Made by a program: the position numbers and the translations under genes
Shown here: positions 46,087 through 54,461 of the stretch, one piece after another
How positions within the stretch are numbered: position 1 is the stretch's first letter
Layout of the letters: each line of letters begins with the position of its first letter
NCBI RefSeq assembly: GCF_007971225.1
Contig: NZ_CP042435.1
Coordinates: 1,550,001-1,614,000 of the forward strand
Reading direction: 5' to 3'
Length of the DNA stretch: 64,000 nt
From: Panacibacter ginsenosidivorans
GTDB taxonomy: Bacteria; Bacteroidota; Bacteroidia; Chitinophagales; Chitinophagaceae
The notes under the pieces: generated by a model
What the model saw: the letters and a program-made list of their open reading frames with translations, nothing else
What the model was told of the DNA's origin: nothing
The model's database searches: none

Positions 46087-47976
46087 ATGAAATGCTTTAT
46101 AATTTTTGTATTCACTTTTCACCTTTCACTTTTCACTTTCTGTCAGCAAACACAAAAGCCACCATTACACGGCAAAAACTGGATGGCAATAACCGGCAAA
46201 CCATTAGCTGCTGAAGCCGGTGCGATGACCTTTCAAAAAGGCGGAAACGCTGTAGATGCAGCGTGTGCAATGCTTGCAGCTACCTGCACTATGTGGGATG
46301 TATTGAGTTGGGGTGGAGAAACACAGGCGTTGATCTATAATCCAAAAGCAGGAAAAGTAATTGCGATAGATGGCCTGGGTGTTGCACCATCAGGTGCAAC
46401 TGTTGACTTCTTTAAAAACAAAGGCATGAATTTTCCTCCGGAATATGGGCCACTTGCAGCAGTAACACCGGGTACTCCGGGTGGTTTGTGTTACATGCTG
46501 GCAGAATATGGCACCATGAGTTTGAAGGAAGTGTTGGCGCCTGCCATGCAACTGGCTGCAGGCTATCCGATAGAAGCGCAAACAGCCAACAGTATGGAGC
46601 GGGGAAAGAAAATGATCAAACAATGGCCTTATAGTACATCCGTTTTTTTACCACATGAAGGGCAGGAAAGAGAAGCACCGGAAGCAGGTGAAATATTTGT
46701 ACAGAAAGACCTGTTGGAAACATTAACCAAAATGGTTGATGCAGAGCAACAGGCATTGAAACAAAAGAAGACACGAAAAGAAGCGATCTATGCAGCGATG
46801 GAGCGTTTTTATAAAGGAGATATTGCAAAAGAATTTGTACGCGGCGCACAGGAACAGGGAGGTTTGATAACTATGGAAGATCTTGCTAAATGGAAACCAA
46901 TTGAAGAAGAACCACTACATGTAAATTATAAGGGTATTGATGTATATAAGTTGCAGCAATGGAGCCAGGGGCCAAGTATGTTGCAAGCGTTGAATATACT
47001 GGAGAATTTTGATCTGAAGAGTATGGGCTATAATTCATCGCGCTACATTAATACCTTGTATCAAACAATGAGCCTTGCATTTGCTGACAGGGATTTTTAT
47101 TATGGCGATCCGTATTTTCCACCCGCAGAACCAATGAAAGGTTTACTTGATAAAGCGTATGCAAAACAAAGAGCGGCATTAATAAATCCTGATAAGAATG
47201 ATCCTGATATTGGTCCCGGTGATCCGTATCCTTTTGAAGGAAAAACAAATCCTTATCTCAATATTTTAAAACAGAGAGGCTTCAATGTTGATACTGATAA
47301 CAAAACAAATCCCGGTGCTACACCATCACATGATGCAACATCATTTGTAAATGATTCTGCTTACATGGATCGCTTATGGCGTGGCACAACTTCAGTAGAA
47401 GCAGCCGATAAAGATGGCTGGGTCGTATCTGTTACACCCAGCGGAGGTTGGCTACCTGCCTGCATTGCAGGGCATACAGGTGTTGGTATGAGCCAGCGTT
47501 TACAGAGTTTTGTTTTGGATAGCACGCTTGATCCATTCAATGTTATTGAGCCCGGAAAAAAACCGCGTGTTACATTAACACCTACACTTGCCATGAAAGA
47601 TGGAAAACCTTTTATGGCATTTGCTGTGCAGGGCGGCGATACACAGGACCAAAATCTGTTGCAATGTTTCCTGAATGTTGTTGAGTTTGGAATGACGATA
47701 CAGGAAGCTGTTGAAGCCGCCAACATTAATACAGACCAGTTATGGTTATCACTTGGCGGTGAGCAGGTAAAAGACCGTCAGCCACATCCCGGAAGTATTT
47801 TAATAAACAGCAACACCCCGGATTATGTAAGAAGAGAATTAATAAAGATGGGTTACAAATTAACTTTCGATGATCGCACCAGCGGACCGATCAACGCCAT
47901 TTATTTTGACTGGAAACACGGCAGTTTCTGGGGCGGTTCAAGTAATCATGGAGAAGATTATGGAATAGGCTGGTGA
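46087..47976 (+). CDS. ggt: Gamma-glutamyltransferase family protein
   Basis: 629 residues from the ATG at 46087; the upstream extension to 46024 precedes the signal peptide MKCFIIFVFTFHLSLFTFCQ and is not credible. The Ntn-hydrolase fold is clear: GKPLAAEAGAMTFQKGGNAVDAACAML at the start, then ARxGG-like VVTPGTPGGLCYML. The autoprocessing Thr lies in RGTTSVEAADKDGWVVSVTPSGGW. It would cleave or transfer gamma-glutamyl groups, for example from glutathione, in the periplasm. The THY motif of classic GGT is TSV here, so substrate preference may differ. It is monocistronic. Confidence 0.9.
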   Translation: MKCFIIFVFTFHLSLFTFCQQTQKPPLHGKNWMAITGKPLAAEAGAMTFQKGGNAVDAACAMLAATCTMWDVLSWGGETQALIYNPKAGKVIAIDGLGVAPSGATVDFFKNKGMNFPPEYGPLAAVTPGTPGGLCYMLAEYGTMSLKEVLAPAMQLAAGYPIEAQTANSMERGKKMIKQWPYSTSVFLPHEGQEREAPEAGEIFVQKDLLETLTKMVDAEQQALKQKKTRKEAIYAAMERFYKGDIAKEFVRGAQEQGGLITMEDLAKWKPIEEEPLHVNYKGIDVYKLQQWSQGPSMLQALNILENFDLKSMGYNSSRYINTLYQTMSLAFADRDFYYGDPYFPPAEPMKGLLDKAYAKQRAALINPDKNDPDIGPGDPYPFEGKTNPYLNILKQRGFNVDTDNKTNPGATPSHDATSFVNDSAYMDRLWRGTTSVEAADKDGWVVSVTPSGGWLPACIAGHTGVGMSQRLQSFVLDSTLDPFNVIEPGKKPRVTLTPTLAMKDGKPFMAFAVQGGDTQDQNLLQCFLNVVEFGMTIQEAVEAANINTDQLWLSLGGEQVKDRQPHPGSILINSNTPDYVRRELIKMGYKLTFDDRTSGPINAIYFDWKHGSFWGGSSNHGEDYGIGW

Positions 47977-48012
47977 AGCCCCCTCTAACTCCTCCGGTGG
48001 GGAGGATAAGAT
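47974..48012. repeat. GCCCCCTCTAACTCC-type repeat with hairpin
   Basis: Begins at the stop of the transferase gene. CTCCTCC (47989-47995) can pair with GGGGAG around GGT. Similar GCCCCCTCTAA...GGGGGAG strings are scattered between genes in many Bacteroidota genomes. It may act in termination. Confidence 0.5.
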
Positions 48013-48021
48013 GGAAAAGCT

Positions 48022-48077
48022 TTGTGAACCCGGCTTTTGAATAAGCATTAAACTTTTGTTGCGTCGCACACTTGTGC
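48022..48077 (-). repeat. Dispersed intergenic repeat, R copy
   Basis: Core TTGCGTCGCACACTTGTGC at 48059-48077. The outer end TTGTGAACCCGGCTTTTG is 50 bp away. It lies between convergent genes. Confidence 0.94.
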
Positions 48078-48115
48078 TTTCTGTTATATACTTAACAAAA
48101 CCGAATAAAAAATAT

Positions 48116-48146
48116 TTCTCTGCGTCTCTCTGCCTTTGCAGTTATA
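48116..48146. repeat. TCTCTGCGTCTCTCTGCC-type repeat
   Basis: TTCTCTGCGTCTCTCTGCC then TTTGCAGTT, of the same general type as the copy at 14549. It reaches the end of the hydroxyacid dehydrogenase gene. No function evident. Confidence 0.5.
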
Positions 48147-49143
48147 ATTTCTTCATCACATCCGGATTTACCAAATTGGGCACCTTACCGTTTTTATAAA
48201 GACCAATAATATTTTCAGCAGCCAATCTTGACATACCGTCTCTTGCTTCAACAGTTGCAGAACCAATATGAGGTAGTACCGCAACATTTTCCATTTGCAG
48301 TAAAGGATTATCTTTCTGCATTGGTTCAGGGTTAGTAACATCTAAACCTGCACCCCATATTTTTTTTGTATTCAATGCTTCAATCAAATCTTCTTCATTA
48401 TGTACACCACCTCTTGATGTATTAATGAAGATGGATGTCGGTTTCATTTTACTAAAAGTATCTTTATTGAAGATATCTCTTACTTCTTCTGTAAAAGCGC
48501 TATGCACAGACAGCACATCACTTTGTGCAAGCAGCTCATCAAAGCTCACATACTTTGCATCTAATAATTTTTCAGCTTCTTTATTTGGTTTACGGTTACA
48601 ATAAATAATATTCATGTTGTATGCACCTTTACAGCGTTTTGCCATTTCAATTCCAATTCTGCCTAAACCAAAAACACCAAGTGTTTTATTTTTGAGTTCT
48701 ATCCCCAAATTAGCTTTAGGACTAAAATGCGTCCATTCTCCTCTCTCAATCTTTTTATACATGTAAAACATTTTTCTTGATACGGCTATCATTAATCCAA
48801 AAGCTATATCCGCAGTCGCATCATTTAATACACCCGGTGTATTGCCAACAGGAATGCCTAAACGTGTTGCTGCTGCAATATCAATATTATCATACCCTAC
48901 ACCGAAGTTGGAAATAATATCGAGATGGCTGCATTCATTAAGAAATGCTTCGTCTATTTTAGCACCACCCGAACTTAACAACGCATTGCACTTTTTTGTT
49001 TCAGCTATCAATTTATCTCTTGTTATTAAAACATCTTCTACCCATGCCGATACATCAAACCCTTCCTTTCGCAACAGTTCAATACCTAAATCAGGGATGG
49101 TGTTACTTACAAATATTTTTATTCCATTTGGATCTTTTTGCAT
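48142..49143 (-). CDS. D-2-hydroxyacid dehydrogenase (glyoxylate/hydroxypyruvate reductase type)
   Basis: 333 residues. The NAD(P)-binding domain shows GLGRIGIEMAKRC (GxGxxG), and the catalytic triad region is present: Arg in INTSRGGVHNEEDLIEAL, Glu in DVTNPEPM, and His in LPHIGSATVEAR. It reduces a 2-keto acid, probably glyoxylate or hydroxypyruvate, to the D-hydroxyacid in the cytoplasm. The gap of 54 bp to the acyl-CoA synthetase gene upstream suggests cotranscription. Confidence 0.93.
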   Translation of the reverse strand: MQKDPNGIKIFVSNTIPDLGIELLRKEGFDVSAWVEDVLITRDKLIAETKKCNALLSSGGAKIDEAFLNECSHLDIISNFGVGYDNIDIAAATRLGIPVGNTPGVLNDATADIAFGLMIAVSRKMFYMYKKIERGEWTHFSPKANLGIELKNKTLGVFGLGRIGIEMAKRCKGAYNMNIIYCNRKPNKEAEKLLDAKYVSFDELLAQSDVLSVHSAFTEEVRDIFNKDTFSKMKPTSIFINTSRGGVHNEEDLIEALNTKKIWGAGLDVTNPEPMQKDNPLLQMENVAVLPHIGSATVEARDGMSRLAAENIIGLYKNGKVPNLVNPDVMKKL

Positions 49144-49197
49144 AATGCTGAATTGAATAAAAGATAACCTGTCAATAAAAATAACAAGAAATCATGT

Positions 49198-50898
49198 TTA
49201 TAGTTTTATCCCTTTGCCAAAGTAAAATTCATTTTCACGTTTTTCATTACGCGCTTTACTTTGTGCTTCCATGGCACGCAATTCCACTCTTCGTATTTTA
49301 CCGCTTATAGTTTTGGGTAATTCCTGTACAAACTCAATGATGCGTGGCATCTTGTATGGCGCCATTTTTTGCCTACAATGATCAAATATTTTTTTCGCAA
49401 GTTCCTCACTACTTCCTGCTTCTTTATTCAGCACAACAAAAGCCTTTACCTCCTGCCCCTTTAAAGCATGTGGGCTGCCAACCACTGCCGACTCCAGCAC
49501 TTCTTCGATTTCTATCAAAATACTTTCTACTTCAAAAGGTCCTATGCGATAATCAGATGACTTTATTACATCATCACTTCTGCCAACAAACCATATATAA
49601 CCATCTTCATCTTTATATGCTTTATCGCCTGTGTAATATAATCCATGTTTAAATACTTCTTTCTGTCTTGTTTCATCACCGATGTAAGCTTTGAAAATGC
49701 CATTAAAAGAATTATTCATGCGCACCGCAATCTGTCCTTCCTCATGCAACGGCTTTTCATTACCATCTTCATCAGCAATAACTGTGTCATAAAGAAACCC
49801 GGGCTTACCCATTGACCCAAATCTTATTACAGCGTCTGGCAAATTGTATATCATACAGGTGCTTTCTGTTTGTCCGTAGCCGTCACGAATTATAATACCC
49901 GTTCCTTTTCTCCACGCTTCTATTACTTCCGGGTTAAGTGGCTCGCCAGCACTAACACATTCACAAAAAGAAAAATGATATTGTTGCAATGGTTCCTGTA
50001 TCAACATGCGCAATACCGTTGGCGGGCAACACAAAGTAGTAACCTTATGCTGCTCCATAATTTTTAATTGAACCGATGGATTAAATCGTCCCCGTTGCGC
50101 ATAAATAAATACAGTACAACCAATATTCAACGGCGCAAAAAAACAACTCCATGCAAATTTTGCCCAGCCCGGTTGCGATATATTATAATGCTTATCATCC
50201 GGTTTTAAACCTATCCATGCTGCAGTTGTTAAATGGCCCAATGGATAGCTTGCATGTGTATGCGCTACAACCTTGGGTAATCCTGTAGTGCCTGATGTAA
50301 AGAACCAGAATAAAACATCATCTGCATTAGTATCCGCTGCAACAGCTGCATTGCTTTCTGCGCTTATTGCATCTATGTTGTGCCAGTTTTCTTTTACATC
50401 ATCCAATAATATCTTAACCGGAATCTCTTTTTCATACAGTGACATTGCTGCTTCTGTCTTATCAACATTATCTTTATCTGTTATCACCACTTTCGGCGTT
50501 GATCTTTGAAAGCGGTACACAACATCATCAACACTCATTATACTTGCTACAGGTATCATAATAAACCCGCCTTTTATAATACTTAGGTAAGAGATCCATA
50601 AACCTGTGTGCAGGCCGCACATAACGAATATTGTATCGCCCTTCTGAACACTATTACTACGCAAAAAATTCAACAACTGGTTACTTTTATCTAATGCTTC
50701 TTTGTATGTAACTGTATCTGTTGTTCCATCATCATGCACCAGTTCGAGCATATTTTTTTCGGGATGTTCTGCTACGTGCAATGGTTCAAAAACATCTCTT
50801 ACCCAGTTAAATTTTTCGGGAACAACAAAAGATGGAATCATATCATATTGGCGATGCGTAATTGCATGTAGAATGTCACGCATAATGGTGAAAGGCAT
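49198..50898 (-). CDS. Acyl-CoA synthetase (AMP-forming)
   Basis: 566 residues; a second ATG lies five codons in. The adenylation motif WFFTSGTTGLPKVVAHTH (near 205-225), DGYGQTESTCMIYN, YYTGDKAYKDEDGYIWFVGRSDDVIKSSDYRI and the C-terminal Lys in KTISGKIRRVELR (GKIRR) are all intact. The sequence resembles medium-chain acyl- or acetyl-CoA synthetases. It activates a carboxylic acid with ATP and CoA. Together with the downstream dehydrogenase it may serve organic-acid metabolism; the exact substrate is unknown. Confidence 0.94.
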   Translation of the reverse strand: MPFTIMRDILHAITHRQYDMIPSFVVPEKFNWVRDVFEPLHVAEHPEKNMLELVHDDGTTDTVTYKEALDKSNQLLNFLRSNSVQKGDTIFVMCGLHTGLWISYLSIIKGGFIMIPVASIMSVDDVVYRFQRSTPKVVITDKDNVDKTEAAMSLYEKEIPVKILLDDVKENWHNIDAISAESNAAVAADTNADDVLFWFFTSGTTGLPKVVAHTHASYPLGHLTTAAWIGLKPDDKHYNISQPGWAKFAWSCFFAPLNIGCTVFIYAQRGRFNPSVQLKIMEQHKVTTLCCPPTVLRMLIQEPLQQYHFSFCECVSAGEPLNPEVIEAWRKGTGIIIRDGYGQTESTCMIYNLPDAVIRFGSMGKPGFLYDTVIADEDGNEKPLHEEGQIAVRMNNSFNGIFKAYIGDETRQKEVFKHGLYYTGDKAYKDEDGYIWFVGRSDDVIKSSDYRIGPFEVESILIEIEEVLESAVVGSPHALKGQEVKAFVVLNKEAGSSEELAKKIFDHCRQKMAPYKMPRIIEFVQELPKTISGKIRRVELRAMEAQSKARNEKRENEFYFGKGIKL

Positions 50899-50943
50899 AG
50901 CAATAATTTTATATAATGGTAAGCATACAAGTTATTAATTTTT

Positions 50944-50996
50944 TTGTACCCGGCAGCAGAATGTGCATTGAACTTCGTTGCGTCGCACTCTTGTAC
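50944..50996 (-). repeat. Dispersed intergenic repeat, R copy, left half of a close pair
   Basis: Outer end TTGTACCCGGCAGCAG and core TTGCGTCGCACTCTTGTAC at 50978-50996. The two TTGTAC hexamers (50944 and 50991) are exactly 47 bp apart. Confidence 0.97.
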
Positions 50997-51075
50997 TGAA
51001 GAAAGAAAGGCAAGAGACAAGGAGGCAAAGAGTTTTTACTTTTGACTTTTCACTTTGGTGCTCTACATTCCGAAC

Positions 51076-51133
51076 GTAGAAGTGAGTGACACAGCAGGCG
51101 CTGAATAGTATTACCAAAGCTGGCTGCATAAAA
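51076..51133 (+). repeat. Dispersed intergenic repeat, F copy (GTGACAC version), right half of a close pair
   Basis: Core GTAGAAGTGAGTGACACAGC at 51076-51095, then AGGCGCTGAATAGT and a tail ending AAGCTGGCTGCATAAAA. It lies between divergent genes, 79 bp from the R copy. Confidence 0.93.
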
Positions 51134-51189
51134 TTAATTTTCAAAACAGTATCTGTTTGTAAATTACAGCCTCAAAAAAATTTTAGATT

Positions 51190-51606
51190 ATGAAAAGACA
51201 CGCAACAGCCGTATGGAACGGCTCAGGAAAAGAAGGCCACGGCACCGTAACTACGCAAAGCGGTGTATTGAAAGATAACCAGTATTCATTCAACTCAAGA
51301 TTTGCGGAAGGCATTGGTACCAACCCGGAAGAATTGGTTGCCGCTGCACATGCAGGCTGCTTTGCTATGAAGTTGAGTTTTGTATTAGGAGCTGCAGGTT
51401 TTACACCTGATTCGCTGGAAGCAACAGCCACTATTAATTTAGATCCTGCACAAGGTGCAATTACAGCTTCTCATATTGTTTTAAAAGCAAAAGTGCCGGG
51501 TATAAGCAAAGAAAAATTTGACGAATGCTCTGCAGATGCAAAAGCAAATTGCCCCATCAGCAAACTGCTGAATGCTGAAATAACTTTAGACGCAGAATTG
51601 CTGTAA
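51190..51606 (+). CDS. osmC: OsmC-family peroxiredoxin
   Basis: 138 residues, the standard OsmC size. The redox cysteines are Cys57 (AAHAGCFAM) and Cys121 (KANCPISKLL), and the conserved NPEELVAAAHAGC stretch precedes the first. It reduces organic hydroperoxides in the cytoplasm. Its TAA shares a base with the ATG of the GNAT gene (TAATG at 51604-51608), so the two are coupled. A Dps gene lies nearby on the opposite strand, giving a small oxidative-stress cluster. Confidence 0.96.
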   Translation: MKRHATAVWNGSGKEGHGTVTTQSGVLKDNQYSFNSRFAEGIGTNPEELVAAAHAGCFAMKLSFVLGAAGFTPDSLEATATINLDPAQGAITASHIVLKAKVPGISKEKFDECSADAKANCPISKLLNAEITLDAELL

Positions 51607-52055
51607 TGTTTATGGAGTTTAGCATACATAAAGCCACCGCAGAAGATGCAAGTATTATTGCAACACTGTTTGATGCATACAGGATGTTTTACCAGCAACC
51701 TTCTGATATAAAAGGAGCAACAGAATTTATTACAGAAAGGTTACAGCAAAACGAGAGTGTAATATTTATTGCATTCATCAATAATGTTGCAGTTGGATTT
51801 ACACAGTTGTATCCAATTTTTACATCTGTGGGTATGCAACGTACCTGGTTGCTGAATGATCTTTATATAGATTCATCTGCAAGAGGAAAAGGTATAGCAA
51901 GTGCATTACTTGATGCTGCAAAAGATTTTGGCAGAAGTACAAACAGTAAATGGCTCATGTTGCAAACAGGTATCACAAACGCTGCAGCACAGTCACTCTA
52001 CGAAAAGAATGGCTGGCATAAAGAAACCGATCTTTTTTACAGCATTAATTTATAA
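51606..52055 (+). CDS. GNAT family N-acetyltransferase
   Basis: 149 residues. The acetyl-CoA-binding motif A is LYIDSSARGKGIASALLDAAKDFG (the R-x-x-G-x-G/A loop is RGKGIA), and a beta-bulge strand WLMLQTGITNAAAQSLYEKNGW follows, typical of the fold. It acetylates an unknown amine. The start overlaps the osmC stop; an in-frame ATG two codons later is equally possible. A strong hairpin follows the stop. Confidence 0.92.
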   Translation: MFMEFSIHKATAEDASIIATLFDAYRMFYQQPSDIKGATEFITERLQQNESVIFIAFINNVAVGFTQLYPIFTSVGMQRTWLLNDLYIDSSARGKGIASALLDAAKDFGRSTNSKWLMLQTGITNAAAQSLYEKNGWHKETDLFYSINL

Positions 52056-52057
52056 GA

Positions 52058-52084
52058 AAGGCCCCCTGCTAAGCAGGGGGCCTT
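52058..52084. terminator. Bidirectional hairpin between the GNAT and Dps genes
   Basis: AAGGCCCCCTGC (52058-52069) pairs perfectly with GCAGGGGGCCTT (52073-52084) around TAA. The gap between the convergent genes is only 46 bp, so it probably terminates both. The U-tract is weak on the plus strand. Confidence 0.85.
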
Positions 52085-52101
52085 ATGTTTCAGGTGGCAA
52101 A

Positions 52102-52572
52102 TTATTTTAAATAGCTTCTTATAAACCATGCCCATTTTTCATGCTTCTCCATTAGCCCGGTAAGAAAATCTGCATTCCCCGCATCTTTATATTTATCCTG
52201 CATCAGGTCAATATCTTTTCTCAAATAACGAATGATGGTTTCATGATCATCCAACAGATCTTTTAATTGCTTTCCCTGGTCATTGGTATAAGGTTGTTCC
52301 TGCAGGTTGGTTGTTTTCATAAAGTCAGCCATCCTGCCCTGTGAATAATGCCCAATGGATCTTATTCGTTCGGCCACTTCATCAATTACTTCATCCAGTT
52401 CATCGTAGATGCCCTCATAAAATTTATGCATCTCCATAAAATTACTTCCTTCAACATTCCAGTGATAATTGCGTGTTTTAAGAGAAAGTAAAAATTCATC
52501 TGCCAGTATTGTATTTAGTTTTTCTGCAATAGCCTGGCTGTTCTTTTCTGAAAGACCAACATTTGCTTTCAT
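52102..52572 (-). CDS. dps: Dps-family DNA-protecting ferritin
   Basis: 156 residues. It forms a 12-subunit shell that oxidises and stores iron and shields DNA. The ferroxidase ligands are in TRNYHWNVEGSNFMEMHKFYEGIYDELDEVIDEVAERI (His, then Asp and Glu of the next helix), and the family pattern continues with HETIIRYLRKDI and EKHEKWAWFIRSYLK at the C-terminus. It is monocistronic. In other bacteria it is induced by peroxide or starvation. Confidence 0.96.
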   Translation of the reverse strand: MKANVGLSEKNSQAIAEKLNTILADEFLLSLKTRNYHWNVEGSNFMEMHKFYEGIYDELDEVIDEVAERIRSIGHYSQGRMADFMKTTNLQEQPYTNDQGKQLKDLLDDHETIIRYLRKDIDLMQDKYKDAGNADFLTGLMEKHEKWAWFIRSYLK

Positions 52573-52775
52573 AGCTTAGTGTTTTATTTTTTTCTAAAGT
52601 TACATACCTGTCACAATAATATACAGTAAAAAATTGCCCATACTTAATAAATTAAATTGACGAAAAGCAATGTAAGATTTTTTCAAAACCGTGAATTATC
52701 AATCGTCCTTCATTCTTATTTTTATTTTCAGCAGATACTTGTTAAATTCAATGCTCCAATCCAAAACATAACCGT

Positions 52776-54305
52776 ATGAGAAAAATTTATGCAATTACAG
52801 CTATTGCCACTTTCGTATTAAGTGCCTGCCAGAAAGAAATAAAAAATCAATCTACTACCGTATCCGCAGATCCACAGGAAGAAAAAATGAGCAGGAAAGA
52901 GATAAACGATGTTATCATGGACAAGTTTACGCAAACAGGTACGTTTGACTGGAAAGATGCAACAGATAAAATGTTATGGAGTGCTGCGCAAAACAGTGAT
53001 AAGATTTTTTCTATAGGTTATAAACCTGTTTCAGAAACAGATATTGATAACAAAATTTCTTCCATCAACATAAACGATATACAATGGAGCAATGCAAAAA
53101 ACCAAGTGCTTGAATTAATTTATACTTCCGAGAAAGAAAAAAATCCATCACTCAAATTCGAAGACCTTGAAATATGGAAAGATAAAAAACTACCTGTTAT
53201 AGATGTAAAGATCGAAAACATCAAAACGCTACAAGCCTTGCGAAGTCTGCCTTTGGTGCGTTATGTAGAACCAATGGGTTACGATCCCATTGCTGAAGAA
53301 AATAAAGCAACTGACTTAAGTATCTTCGATGGCAGTGGCTGCGGTGGTTACGATGGTAATACCAGTTTGGTAAATGGATCTGACTATACTGTTGTTTCTC
53401 CCAATGCAAAAGTTTCCTGGAACTACAGTTATCATGGTATATCAAATGCATGGACAAAATCTACCGGCTCTGGTGTAAAGATCATGGTTATAGATAGTGG
53501 TGTAAGCCCCGACCAGGAAAATCTTGGCAGCGATTTTAACCAGGGACTTTCTGCGGGAAGAACCATCGAAAAAATATTTACACTCCCCGGTGCCACATCT
53601 GCAGATGATGGCTGTGGTCATGGCACAACTATGTGTGGCGAGGCAACAGCACCACGCGGCACAGATGGCAATTCATGTGGTGTAGCATACAATAGCAACC
53701 TTGTTGCCTGTCGTGCTGCAAGAGATGTTTTTATAGATGAGAGTGATGAAGTAAAAGGTGTTAGCGATGCTTACATTTGGGCAGCAGACAATGCTACAGT
53801 TAAGATCATCAGCCTGAGTATGGGCCGTATTACCGGCAGCAGCCAAATAAAAGACGCCATTAATTATGCAGATGGAAAAGGCAAACTGATGTTCTGTGCA
53901 GGTGGTACTTCTTTTAGCTGGACCGCCCTGTTTGTTGGCGTTATATTTCCGGCAAGTTTACCAAATGTAGAGGCCGTAACAGGTATAAAAGATAAAGCTA
54001 CACTAACAGCGTGCAGCGATTGTCACAAAGGCAAGCAAATTGATTTCGTTATCGTTATGGAAAAAGCCAATGGAGGCTTGCATGCACTCAGTACAGCAAC
54101 CAGTGGAGATGTACCCACAACTGTTGGTGGTTCTTCTGTTGCTACCTCCACAGCAGCAGGCATTGCCGCGCTGGTGTGGAGCCGATTCCCAGGTTATACA
54201 AGACAAGATGTTATCAATAAACTTACAACCACGGCAAGCAATTATCCTGCAAAAACTAAGAACTATGGTTGGGGTAAAATGAATGCAGACGCAGCAACAA
54301 ATTAG
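52776..54305 (+). CDS. Subtilisin-like serine protease (S8), lipoprotein
   Basis: 509 residues. The signal MRKIYAITAIATFVLSACQK has a lipobox (LSAC, Cys18). A propeptide-like region spans about 30-195. The catalytic triad is Asp near 240 (IMVIDSGVSP), His near 281 (GCGHGTTMCGE) and Ser near 452 (VGGSSVATSTAAGIAAL). The catalytic domain contains several extra Cys that could form disulfides (DDGCGHGTTMC, CSDC). No type IX sorting domain follows, so it probably stays lipid-anchored in the envelope. Confidence 0.94.
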   Translation: MRKIYAITAIATFVLSACQKEIKNQSTTVSADPQEEKMSRKEINDVIMDKFTQTGTFDWKDATDKMLWSAAQNSDKIFSIGYKPVSETDIDNKISSININDIQWSNAKNQVLELIYTSEKEKNPSLKFEDLEIWKDKKLPVIDVKIENIKTLQALRSLPLVRYVEPMGYDPIAEENKATDLSIFDGSGCGGYDGNTSLVNGSDYTVVSPNAKVSWNYSYHGISNAWTKSTGSGVKIMVIDSGVSPDQENLGSDFNQGLSAGRTIEKIFTLPGATSADDGCGHGTTMCGEATAPRGTDGNSCGVAYNSNLVACRAARDVFIDESDEVKGVSDAYIWAADNATVKIISLSMGRITGSSQIKDAINYADGKGKLMFCAGGTSFSWTALFVGVIFPASLPNVEAVTGIKDKATLTACSDCHKGKQIDFVIVMEKANGGLHALSTATSGDVPTTVGGSSVATSTAAGIAALVWSRFPGYTRQDVINKLTTTASNYPAKTKNYGWGKMNADAATN

Positions 54306-54314
54306 TTTTTCAAT

Positions 54315-54371
54315 TGTGATACCAGCGGCGGAAAATTATAGCATCGTTCCTTGCGTCGCAATCCTTTCTAC
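54315..54371 (-). repeat. Dispersed intergenic repeat, R copy (variant core)
   Basis: GCATCGTTCCTTGCGTCGCA with core TTGCGTCGCAATCCTTTCT at 54351-54369. It shares the perfect dyad and AATCC continuation with the copy at 43460. Confidence 0.88.
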
Positions 54372-54388
54372 TGTAGAATATATAGCAA

Positions 54389-54446
54389 CAAAAAAAAGTG
54401 CTACATATAAAAAAAGTGCTACTCTGCGAGTAGCACTTTTTTTATA
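54389..54446. terminator. Strong bidirectional terminator with a duplicated left arm
   Basis: The stem pairs 54406-54424 with 54428-54446 around TGC, with A7 and T7 at its base, so it can end both the subtilase and etfA transcripts. An extra copy of the left arm (AAAAAAAGTGCTAC, ending 54404) sits just upstream and could pair with the same right arm. Confidence 0.92.
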
Positions 54447-54461
54447 AACCATTTATCGCTG

